In this document: piece by piece, positions 1 to 8,308 of the stretch
Numbering within the stretch: the stretch's first letter is position 1
Layout: each line of letters begins with the position of its first letter
Assembly (NCBI RefSeq): GCF_000227135.1
Contig: NC_018230.1
Coordinates: 69,761 to 133,760 of the forward strand
From: Leishmania donovani
Lineage: Eukaryota > Euglenozoa > Kinetoplastea > Trypanosomatida > Trypanosomatidae
DNA length: 64,000 bases
Direction: 5' to 3'
Program-made: the position numbers and the translations under genes
Notes under the pieces: generated by a model
The model's database searches: none
Told to the model about the DNA's origin: nothing
Seen by the model: the letters and a program-made list of their open reading frames with translations, nothing else

Positions 1-146
1 CCGCGGACCGCGACGAGGCGCGCGAGCAGCTGGCCGCGAACGCCGAGGAGCTGCAGCAGCGCCTGGTCACCGCCGCGCAGCAGCGCGCCGAGCTGGAGGC
101 ACAGGTGGCACGGCTGGCCGCGGACCGCGACGAGGCGCGCGAGCAA
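1..146 (+). repeat. 117-bp (39-codon) tandem coding repeat, last units
   Basis: The string ccgcggaccgcgacgaggcg begins at base 1 and recurs at base 118, a period of 117 bp or 39 codons. This is the 3' end of a tandem array in the coiled-coil gene. Downstream copies are too diverged to line up at the DNA level. The total number of units cannot be seen from this window. Confidence 0.8.
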
Positions 147-2237
147 AAGGCAATGGATGCGGAGGAGCTGCAGCTGTTGCGTGAAGTCGTTACGCAGGAA
201 CGAGACGCATCGGAGCATAGGCGTTTGGCTCTGGAGTCGGAGGTAGAGCGTCTGAGGGCAGAGCGAGAGAGGATGCTGAAGATGTTGTCCATGGAGGCAG
301 CGGAGTCTCGGCATCGCGGTGGTGCCGTGTCGCACCGGGATGCCGAGCTGGAGGCGCAGATCGCAGTGCTCCTGCGTGAGAGGGACGAAGCGGGCGCACA
401 GGCAGTAGTGGCTGCAGAGCAGCTTCAGCTGCACCGGGAAATGGTCAAGAAGGAGGAGGAGTCCTTTGATGAAGAACGCTCTTGCCTCGAGTCGCAGGTG
501 GCGCAGCTGATGGAGGCGTTCGCGGCCGCGGAGCAGCAGCGGCAAGAAGTGGCGGCGAAAGCGGCGGATGCGCAGGAGCGGCTTGATTCGATGGCGCGTC
601 GGTGCATTGGGCTCGAGGGAGATGCGGAGCAGCGGGCGGACGAGAGAGACGAGGCCCTGCGGCAACTTGCTAATCTCCGTGAAGAGGTGAAGCTCAGGCA
701 GGACGCTGCCGACGTGGAGAATGCAGAGCTGAGGGCGCGGCTTGCTCAGCTCAGTGAGGAGCAGGAGAAGACGCTGGAGCATGTTATTTCGGGTGTTAGA
801 GAGAGGCAGGTGCGCCTCGAAGCAGCTGAAGAGCAGCGGGCGGACTTGGAAGCACGCGTCGCACGCCTCGTCGACGAGGCTGGCGACCTTCGCTCTCGTC
901 TTGCTGCGAGCACAGACGAAGTTAATCTGTACCGCGACCTCGCTCTGCAGGAACATGAAGCAGCCCAGAATCGGTGCGCAACACTGGAAGCGCAGGTGGC
1001 AAGGCTCATGAGCGACCGTGACAACGCGCGTCAGCAAGAGTCGGCTGACCTCAGCGAGGTGCGGCGTCACCTCGGCGACGCCGTGCACGAGCGCGACATG
1101 GCCTATCATCGGTGTGCCGAGTTGGAGGAGCAGAATGCTGTTATGGCCTCGGAGTTGCAAGCGGCCAAGGCTAAACTGCGGCAGGCGTCGGAGAAGGCCT
1201 CCTCATTGATGGCGCGACTCTCCGCATCATCCTCGGTAGCTGGTGGTATCTCTGCCCTTGTGAGCGTGGAAGGCAGCTCTGGCGTGCCACAAGCGGCGCC
1301 GCACCGGGATGGGGAGCTCATCGCCGAGGCGGGCGAACGCCTTCGCGAAAGGGGGGAGGCCATGCGACTGTTGGCCGAAGGCGTCGAACTGAGCGAGCGC
1401 GCGCGGCCGCTGGAGCAGGTGCTCGCCGAGAAGCTGATCGACGACCGTCGCACGAGCCACGCGGAAGAGGTCGCCACGGAGTCCACGCAGTTGCCGTGGA
1501 AGCCTGCGCACTCGCGGCGCCTGGACTCGCGTGCGGCGCAGCTGGACGAGCGCGCGGCACGGCTGAGGGAAAAAGAGAGGCAGCTGCTGCGCGTCGCTCA
1601 TGAGCTGCAGGCTAAGTCGCGTGCCCTTCAAGTATTATACGCACGGGCGCTGGATAGGCCACAGGTGACGTCGCTGCTGCTGACGGCCGACGGCGACGAT
1701 ACCTCCCACCCTAACACACCACAGCAACAGCAGCAAGGCACACGCACGCCGCGCAGAGAGCCTGTGTATCCGCTGCACAGCGGGGTGACGCACTCCGAAC
1801 GCACTTCAGGGGCCGCAATGAGCAGCGGTCTCGCATCACCTCTGCCGAGGGAGCCGCCACGGGCTCGGATGGTGCACCGCGATGCGGAGGCAACGGGCAC
1901 AGAGAAAGACACGCAGGAGCGCCTCACAGCTGCAACGGAGGCTTACCGCGACGTGCTGTACGAGCACATTCTCGAGTCGAATGGGCTGCAAGGGGTGGAT
2001 GCGTTGGCCCAGTATCTACCCCGCCACACCTCCGGCGGTGGACTGAAGACGCAACGACTGTCTGCGAGCGGCATTATCTCGAAGACCCGGGCAATGTTAC
2101 GAGCGCTGGAGGAACGCCTGGGCGCTTCCCGTGGCGTCGTGCGTGGAGTCGACCCGGCGGTGCAGGAGCGAAGCCTGGAAGCCTTCCGACGGCTCGAGGT
2201 CGCCTTGTCTGCCCTTTGTGAAGGCAGCGATTCGTAG
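3..2237 (+). CDS. Coiled-coil repeat protein, C-terminal part (5' end outside window)
   Basis: The frame is open from base 3 and ends at TAG 2235-2237, so the true start lies upstream; a GTG at 105 is internal and not a credible start. The first 48 or so codons are part of a 39-residue repeat of the type LAADRDEAREQ...AEELQQRL...QRAELEAQVAR. After it the repeat degenerates into a long Glu/Arg/Ala/Leu-rich coiled coil running to about codon 550. Then comes a Gln-rich stretch (near 1723-1736) and a non-repetitive tail of about 120 residues ending LSALCEGSDS. Large coiled-coil repeat proteins of this kind are common in Leishmania, and several are strong human antigens. No motor or enzymatic domain is visible in this part. 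Role unknown; cytoskeletal or scaffold use is inference only. The repeat array upstream could be collapsed in the assembly. Confidence 0.85.
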   Translation, partial: ADRDEAREQLAANAEELQQRLVTAAQQRAELEAQVARLAADRDEAREQKAMDAEELQLLREVVTQERDASEHRRLALESEVERLRAERERMLKMLSMEAAESRHRGGAVSHRDAELEAQIAVLLRERDEAGAQAVVAAEQLQLHREMVKKEEESFDEERSCLESQVAQLMEAFAAAEQQRQEVAAKAADAQERLDSMARRCIGLEGDAEQRADERDEALRQLANLREEVKLRQDAADVENAELRARLAQLSEEQEKTLEHVISGVRERQVRLEAAEEQRADLEARVARLVDEAGDLRSRLAASTDEVNLYRDLALQEHEAAQNRCATLEAQVARLMSDRDNARQQESADLSEVRRHLGDAVHERDMAYHRCAELEEQNAVMASELQAAKAKLRQASEKASSLMARLSASSSVAGGISALVSVEGSSGVPQAAPHRDGELIAEAGERLRERGEAMRLLAEGVELSERARPLEQVLAEKLIDDRRTSHAEEVATESTQLPWKPAHSRRLDSRAAQLDERAARLREKERQLLRVAHELQAKSRALQVLYARALDRPQVTSLLLTADGDDTSHPNTPQQQQQGTRTPRREPVYPLHSGVTHSERTSGAAMSSGLASPLPREPPRARMVHRDAEATGTEKDTQERLTAATEAYRDVLYEHILESNGLQGVDALAQYLPRHTSGGGLKTQRLSASGIISKTRAMLRALEERLGASRGVVRGVDPAVQERSLEAFRRLEVALSALCEGSDS

Positions 2238-3168
2238 AGACGCAGTCCATAGCCATGGGCGCTGGCCGCCGCCTCTCCTCCACGCCTCAGCGCTCCTACG
2301 GATATGAAAGGCATTCGGTGCTGCATCGTTTTTCCTGCTCTGATGCGACACCCTACGTCCATACCCCGACAGCACGTCCTCGCCGCCGCCGCCCCCCACA
2401 CACACACACACAAACACACCTCCGCCACTCCTCCGTTGGCTGCATATCGTTCTCCAAGGGGCTGCAACTCCCGGCCCCACCTCCCTCCAAGTGGCAGCGC
2501 AACCGTGCACGGCGGCGACAGTCGCCCGTTAGAGTGGATGATGCAAGGTGGAAGAGCACCGGGAAGTGATGGACTATAATTCGCGTTGCCGCAACCCGTG
2601 CGCGTGCCACCGCGCGCACGCGTGCGTGGAGAAGCTCAACCGCTGAGAGAGCGCGTGCGCTCGAAGAGCAAGGGCAAGCACAGCCACAGGCGAAAAGATG
2701 GAGCGGCAGAGTGCCGGCGTCTTCGTGCTTGCCGCGCAACCGCACGGAAAGCCACAGCATATGACCGCTGTTTGAGGAGCGTGTGCCGCCTGCTGGGTTC
2801 GTCTGTAGGCTTGCCTCTGCTGCCTGCGCCGCTGCCGTTCTTGGCACGCGGCACTCTGCCACTGTATGCTCCTTCTTTACTCGCTCGCGCCTCCTAACAC
2901 CCTCACACCCTTCCACCTGAGCATTCAACTGAGCACACACGTGTGTGGCGGGGAGCTAGCACAGCTGGGCGGACGCCGCCTCACCATCCTCTCGTACCCG
3001 GCACGGCACCTCCCCCGCCCTCCGACCTTCTCCCGCAGCATCGGGCGTTCTCCTCGCCCGCTGTGCACCGGCATAACGACCGCGCGCGCGAGAGAGAGAA
3101 CGCGGCGTCGCGAGTCGTCAAACCAGGAATATGTGGTCCTGTAGCTACAGCGCGTTGGTATTTCGTTC
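2238..3168 (+). other. Spacer with predicted trans-splice acceptor at 3037-3038
   Basis: Non-coding. It holds a short (CA)n tract near 2398-2420. Further on, a pyrimidine-rich stretch (about 3008-3035) ends in CAG 3036-3038, the best candidate for addition of the spliced leader to the next gene. That gives a 5' leader of about 130 nt. No credible gene is seen here; the overlapping ORFs are low complexity. Confidence 0.55.
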
Positions 3169-3304
3169 ATGCACGCAGCTGCCGGTGGACAGAGCCGCAG
3201 GGAGGGCTGCGGAATCCATGGCGGCCACCCCGCCAACGGTGAGGCCGACTCCGTGCACTCACCGCCGCTCGCTAACGCCCGCCGCGCACTACAGCATATT
3301 GTGA
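3131..3304 (+). other. Possible upstream ORF overlapping the next gene's start
   Basis: If trans-splicing uses the acceptor at 3038, the first AUG of the mRNA is at 3131. It is in a different frame from the main ORF and runs 57 codons to TGA 3302-3304, past the main ATG at 3169. That would reduce translation of the Rubicon-homology protein. If a weaker AG at 3143 or 3150 is used instead, this ORF is removed from the transcript. Confidence 0.3.
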
Positions 3305-6174
3305 CGGAGCTTCAGCAGCAGCACTGGCAGCATCAAGTGGTGTCGTCGAGTACTGCGGATGAGGACGGCCGAGCCTCTGCCGATGACAGCACCCCCTCAC
3401 ATCTTGCGATCTCTGTACCGCGCGCCTCGACCTCTTGCACTGATGTGGCGTGCTCGACCTCGCCGGACACGGCGGAGCAGCAGTGTGAGAGGCGTCGCCT
3501 ACTTTTCCTGGCAGAGTGGGCGCAGCGAGTGGCAGCGGCGTATGCGCCAATCATGCCGTCTGCTGTGCAGGAGGCCGCTGCATCGTTGCTAATGGTGCGC
3601 CCCGTCTCGCACGACGCCGTCACGCGGGACGCGGCCGCAAGTGCAGCCGGCACGCCACCGGCTCCCTTCACTGAAGCGCAGCGGCGACTGGCTGAACCGG
3701 CCGTGGTCGCTGCCGTGGCGGACGCCGCGCTGGAGAGCAACGCTGCCGCGTCCACCTCAGGAACCAAAGCAGACCTGCCGCCGGTGCGCTGCGCGAGCGT
3801 GCCAGTGGAACGGCGACTGAGCTACCCGGACGGATGCGCCAACGCACATGCGGACAGGGCCGCGCCCGTCTCGGCTACGACCCATAGCGACCTGCTGTTG
3901 CTCCCGCACACGATCAGGACAGCAGCTGCCGCAGTGTCGCGCTTGTCCTCTCCCCCGCCGCCGATCCTTCCGCGCGGTCGCGCACCGCTATGCCGTGTGG
4001 TTGGTGAGCCCTTCGACGTGCCCACCACCCGAGCAGAGCAGCATGCTGTCCTCGCTGCGCAGGGTGGTTGTTGCGCTCGATGCGGCGTCGTCTTGCCGCA
4101 GCCGCAGCTCCACTTCTCTGAGTGGTGCTCTGCGCACACTCGGAGCATCTGCACAAGACTGGCCGGCTCGTGTTGCTACTTGCCGCGCTGCTGCTGTGGC
4201 GGTGGCCAGACGACCACATTGTCGCCGCGTCGAGGCAGATTCTGGCACGCGTGCATGTGCATGTCGAGATGCAGCTCTTCGGCCGAAGACGAGGAGGACG
4301 GGGGATCGGCTGCCGTGACTGCAGTCCACGTGACACAAGAAGCCACCGGCGGCGCTGGTGGTGGCCGTGGAGGTGTACGGCACAACGCAAGGGCTCCGCT
4401 GGACGCACCGGAGAGCGAAGACTTTGGTGGCGCCGCAAGCGAGCGCGACGGGCTGCTAGCCGGAGGCACGCAGTCGAATAGGCACGCCCGCACGCGGGCC
4501 GCTTGTGATCACCACCGCAGCGACAGGACCGGTGACGACGGCGGCGGCACGCCTGCTGATGCATCCTTCCTCTTCTGTACGTATGAGGGCCACTACTTGT
4601 GCTTGCGCTGCTTCCATGCCCCGCTTACGGCGGCCGGCCTCGGTGCAGCGATGTCGACAGCATCCGCAGCGGCAGCAGGCGCCGTCGGTGGCACCTTCAT
4701 CCCGGAAGACTACCAGACGCGCTGTGTGGCATCGGAGGGGTGGCAGGCACACGCCTTTTCGACAACGTCTTTGTCTTCGTCCTCCGCGTGGTTTCAGTCG
4801 CGCCGGCGCGACAACGGTGGTGGCGAAGACGTTAATGGGTCGTCCGCGCGCGCAGCTCTTGCAAGAGCGTCGGAACAGTTGCATGAGTGGTGGCTCGCAC
4901 GCCACGTGGCCCACCTCACGCCCGCCGCTGGCACCCTCACCCTCACGGGGAGTAGAGCCGCTAGTGGGCTAGATCATCCACCACAGCAGCAACACCAGAA
5001 GCACACTGCTTCACCTCTGCACCTGTGCGTCCTCCCTGCCCATGTGCTGCATCGATGGGACTTCACACGCTTTCCTGTGTCTGCCGCGGCGGCCGCCGTT
5101 CTGCGGCGGCGATGCTACCCCGGCAGCGCTCACGGCCGAGAGAGCTACCTCTCCCCGGGGGCCTCCAGCCTAGAGCGTGGTGGGCAGCGCACCACCGTAG
5201 GTGGTGGTGACGGTGTCAGGAGCAGAATGAGCGGTGAAGGCTCTCCGATTTTGCTCCCTGGGGAGCAGCAGGGAGCGCGAGGGCATCAGAGCGCTCCAGC
5301 GAGTCCTCCCCCGCCGGCCCTGGAGCACATCCCTTGCCTTAGCGGAGAGGCTGGTGGGGCAGCCCCGCCGATGGTGCAGCTTCCTGAGCTCTACGACGTG
5401 TCCGCCATCAACCCCTCCTTGTACGTGCGCGTCCCGGCGCTCGCCTCCGCATTGCGGCTACGGCAGCGGATGAGTCTCCTGCACGCGCAGGCTTGGTGGT
5501 GCCCACAGTACAGGCACGAAGTCTGGGGGCTGCGGAGTGGAGACGAGCTGGTAGGTGAGGGGCTGGAAGGGGCGGCAGCGCTTTCTGTGGCGCAGCAGCC
5601 ACCAGGGCCTTCCTCCACGGTAGAGCATGCCCTGAAATACCCTCCAAGTCCGGCAGCAGTGGTGGAGAGCGCGGTGGGCAGCGCTGACTTCTATCTGCTG
5701 GCTCACGATGTAGCTCCTCCTCCCAACTCCTCATGGGCGGCGTCGTCGGCATCACGCTCGCACAGCGTGGCAACTCCGCAGACAGCGTCTCTCTCTGCTC
5801 TGTCCAGCCAAGCCCACGGCAACCTCTCTGCCCGAGTCGATGGAACCTCCTCGTCTCACCGACACCCGTCCGCAGCGGGCGTGGCGGCAGTGCCACTGAC
5901 GCCGCCGACGTGTGCGCGCTTCCACGCGCGCCGTCGCTATCTTGTGGAACGAGCTGAAGGCTGGTCTCTCCAAGACCTTCACCGACTGGCAACGCCGTCG
6001 TCGTCGACCTCCGCTAGTGCAGCCGCCGCCCCTTCGCCGCCGCTACTGCTCGCAGAGCTGCAGAGCATGTTTGATATTATGCAAGCGCACCTCAATAACT
6101 GCAGCGGCTGTGCAGCGCAGTGCCACGGATTGATGGTAAAGGCGCCCCTCGGACTGCCGGTGTGTCGTGATTGA
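3169..6174 (+). CDS. Rubicon-homology (DUF4206) domain protein, zinc-binding
   Basis: 1001 residues. The N-terminal 300 are low complexity (Ala/Ser/Pro). The rest carries, in order, the landmarks of the Rubicon-homology domain found in Rubicon, Pacer, PLEKHM1 and DEF8: a CxxC pair (C302, C305); a long acidic/Gly-rich insert; FCTYEGHYLCLRCFH with C470, C478, C481 and H483; an IPEDY segment; RWDFTRFPV (W630); INPSLYVRVPAL (from I747) followed by LRLRQRM; RYLVERAEGWSLQDLHRL; and a final HxxxCxxCxxxCH group (H974, C978, C981, C985, H986). In animals this domain binds Rab7 and controls late endosome, lysosome and autophagosome traffic. The same role here is inference. The domain is split by several low-complexity inserts. 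The last Cys pair of the family is not seen, as the protein stops soon after. ATG 3169 is the first in-frame ATG after the predicted acceptor. Confidence 0.8.
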   Translation: MHAAAGGQSRREGCGIHGGHPANGEADSVHSPPLANARRALQHIVTELQQQHWQHQVVSSSTADEDGRASADDSTPSHLAISVPRASTSCTDVACSTSPDTAEQQCERRRLLFLAEWAQRVAAAYAPIMPSAVQEAAASLLMVRPVSHDAVTRDAAASAAGTPPAPFTEAQRRLAEPAVVAAVADAALESNAAASTSGTKADLPPVRCASVPVERRLSYPDGCANAHADRAAPVSATTHSDLLLLPHTIRTAAAAVSRLSSPPPPILPRGRAPLCRVVGEPFDVPTTRAEQHAVLAAQGGCCARCGVVLPQPQLHFSEWCSAHTRSICTRLAGSCCYLPRCCCGGGQTTTLSPRRGRFWHACMCMSRCSSSAEDEEDGGSAAVTAVHVTQEATGGAGGGRGGVRHNARAPLDAPESEDFGGAASERDGLLAGGTQSNRHARTRAACDHHRSDRTGDDGGGTPADASFLFCTYEGHYLCLRCFHAPLTAAGLGAAMSTASAAAAGAVGGTFIPEDYQTRCVASEGWQAHAFSTTSLSSSSAWFQSRRRDNGGGEDVNGSSARAALARASEQLHEWWLARHVAHLTPAAGTLTLTGSRAASGLDHPPQQQHQKHTASPLHLCVLPAHVLHRWDFTRFPVSAAAAAVLRRRCYPGSAHGRESYLSPGASSLERGGQRTTVGGGDGVRSRMSGEGSPILLPGEQQGARGHQSAPASPPPPALEHIPCLSGEAGGAAPPMVQLPELYDVSAINPSLYVRVPALASALRLRQRMSLLHAQAWWCPQYRHEVWGLRSGDELVGEGLEGAAALSVAQQPPGPSSTVEHALKYPPSPAAVVESAVGSADFYLLAHDVAPPPNSSWAASSASRSHSVATPQTASLSALSSQAHGNLSARVDGTSSSHRHPSAAGVAAVPLTPPTCARFHARRRYLVERAEGWSLQDLHRLATPSSSTSASAAAAPSPPLLLAELQSMFDIMQAHLNNCSGCAAQCHGLMVKAPLGLPVCRD

Positions 6175-6965
6175 GGTGAGTGGACGGAAGGGAGGACATG
6201 TAGCCCCGTGTGAGTCTCTGCCTATGTGATTTCCTTCGCCTTCGTGTCCCCTCAGCTGTGCTTGTTCTCGATTCTCGCCGGCGCTAGCGCTGTGGAAGTG
6301 CTGCACCGTTGTTGTTGCGCTCCATCTGTAGCTCTCTGTGCGTGAGCTTGTTCGCACCACGGCTGCTGTCCAACGCCAACACCGCACAGCGGCAGCAGCA
6401 GCAGCAGCACGTGTCGGTCGGCATCCTCAGCGTCTGCGTTTGTTTTTCGTTGTTGCTTGTCTGTCTCCCACAGACCCCAGATGACGGGGCACACACACAC
6501 ACATACACTTCACTGCCCTCCTCGCCCTCTGCCCCCTCTCCTCTCGTCACATATCGCCACTCACCAGCCACGCCGATCTCTGCGCAGGGACCGCCTCTCT
6601 CCTGTAATCCTTTTCCATAGTCTTTCTCGCGGTGTGCGCGCACTCTCGCATGCCGCACGCCTCCTCGCTCTCTGCCCGAAAGCCGTCTTTGCGCGTGCAC
6701 ACCCACGAAGTCATCGGACGAGCCTTTCCTTGTTTTCTGCCTTGTCCTCATTCTTAGCGGATACGTGGCGCGCCATCGCTGCACGAGCCGCTGCAGCCAG
6801 CTGTCTGGCGAGCCACTCCGCCATCCTTCACTTACCGAGTAGCGCGTTATGCCCTACCACTGCCGTCCGCGCACTTCACATATCCGTCGGCTCCGCCATC
6901 TTCAAGGCAGCTCGCACGGCAGAATGTAGGCCGCGACTGCCGCCTCTGCAGTGCCGAGGCGGCTA
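6175..6965 (+). other. Spacer with predicted trans-splice acceptor at 6756-6757
   Basis: Non-coding, with a short (CAG)n run near 6392-6409 and a (CA)n run near 6490-6505. A pyrimidine-rich stretch (6720-6755) ends in TTAG 6754-6757, a plausible acceptor for the pseudogene transcript. No gene is seen. Confidence 0.5.
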
Positions 6966-8308
6966 ATGGAGCGCGACAAGGTTGATGCCACAGCTGGCGG
7001 ACTCATGCGCGTCAACACAGGCGTCTTTCAGGCCTGCGCTGATGCGCTTGAAAAGCGGTACGAGGCTGAGGTTGAAGCATCTCGGCACCGTCGACGGTGC
7101 CGACGCCGTGCGTGTACATCTACAAGGGCGGCGTGCACGATGCTACCGAGCTCCGCAACCCTCACCCGGGCGGCGCTCAGATCACGCGGGACCACCACGG
7201 CAAGGGCGTCCACGCAGGTGTTCCACGACGAGTGTGACCTCCATGCTTACACAAAGAGCGCACTGAACATGCTGCCGCGATACCGTGCCAGCTCCATGCT
7301 CGGTCCGCTCGGCGAGTACGAGAAGCACCAGCGCGAGATGGCCTACAAGGACTTCACCATCCGCCGCGATCGCGGGCTGGTGGGGCAAGCGATGTTCCTC
7401 GATCTCCCATAGTACATGCACTTGATCAATACTCCCCCCCCCCATCTGCGTCCCGCGCTGCGGCCTGTTTGACTTGAGCCTGATCTTCTTCTGCACCAAG
7501 TGCTGGGCCGTCATGATCCTCTGGCTGCCTCTGAGCCTCTTGTGGACCGTGCGTGGCGTCAGGCGCGACTACACGCAGCTGAGCCCGGCGTGGGGAAGCC
7601 GCTTCGACGCCTACCTCTACTACCCGAATATGAACTGGATCTTCCAGAACTACCCAGCCGCCGTGGGCCCGTCCATGGCATCGTACATCGCCCGCCAGCG
7701 CCACAGATGCGAGGGCCATCGCAGACGCCCAGTACCAACACGCGGTCGAAGTCATCGACTTCAGCCCGCTCTTCGTGCTGGTCTTCTTCCTCTTTTGGGG
7801 TTGCGCTGTGGAAGTTCATGGAGTATTTGATCCACCGCATCGTCTTCCACTTCGAGAGCGCACCTCCCGAGCCGCTCTTCGACAATCCGCTCTGCAAGCT
7901 GCTGCACCTCTTGCTCCACGGCATTCACCACATCACTCCGATGGACACCCGACCGTCTTGTCTTCCCGCCGGTGCTGCTCGTCGTGGCCAGTACGCTCAC
8001 CTACAACGGCTACGGCTACCCCGCGGCGAGGCAGCTGCCTCGATATCGTGGCCGGCGGTGTTGTGTGCGGCTACGGCCTGTACGACGACATTCATTACGT
8101 CATCCACCACCGCGACCCCGCCAACTTCTACTTCAAGGACCTGAAGCGGTACCACCACGCGCACCACAACGTCGATGACACCGGCGGCTGCGGCCTCGGT
8201 ACCACGTTCTGAGACATTTTCTATGGCAAGGCGTGCCAGAAGAGCCAAGCGGGCGACACCGTGTCTCTCCGTGTGCATGAACGGAGAAAGGGAGACGTCG
8301 CGGGGTAG
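6966..8308 (+). pseudogene. Fatty-acid hydroxylase (FA2H/Scs7-like) pseudogene
   Basis: A recognisable membrane fatty-acid hydroxylase is spread over all three forward frames. It starts at ATG 6966 (MERDKVDATAGG), shifts near 7078, 7112 and 7216, and meets TAG 7410-7412. It goes on as LFDLSLIFFCTKCWAVMILW from about 7460, then shifts near 7700, 7805, 7950 and 8030. The last piece reads GYGLYDDIHYVIHH and YHHAHHN, then GTTF followed by TGA 8210-8212. Past the TGA the same frame continues DIFYGKACQKSQ to TAG 8306-8308, so the TGA probably replaces a tryptophan codon. The di-iron histidine clusters survive in pieces: HRIVFH 7833-7850, HLLLHGIHH 7905-7931, HYVIHH 8093-8110 and HHAHH 8153-8167. 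Such enzymes 2-hydroxylate sphingolipid acyl chains in the ER. At least six frameshifts and two stops make a working product impossible as written. Sequencing error is less likely because substitutions (the stops) accompany the indels. Confidence 0.85.

Noticed and set aside
3..2237. Kinesin K39 identity for the repeat protein
   Set aside because: The repeat is also 39 residues but its sequence differs from the K39 repeat as I remember it, and no motor domain is in view.
7410..8212. Stop-codon reassignment rescuing the hydroxylase
   Set aside because: TGA as Trp applies to trypanosomatid mitochondria, not nuclear genes, and it would not repair the several frameshifts.
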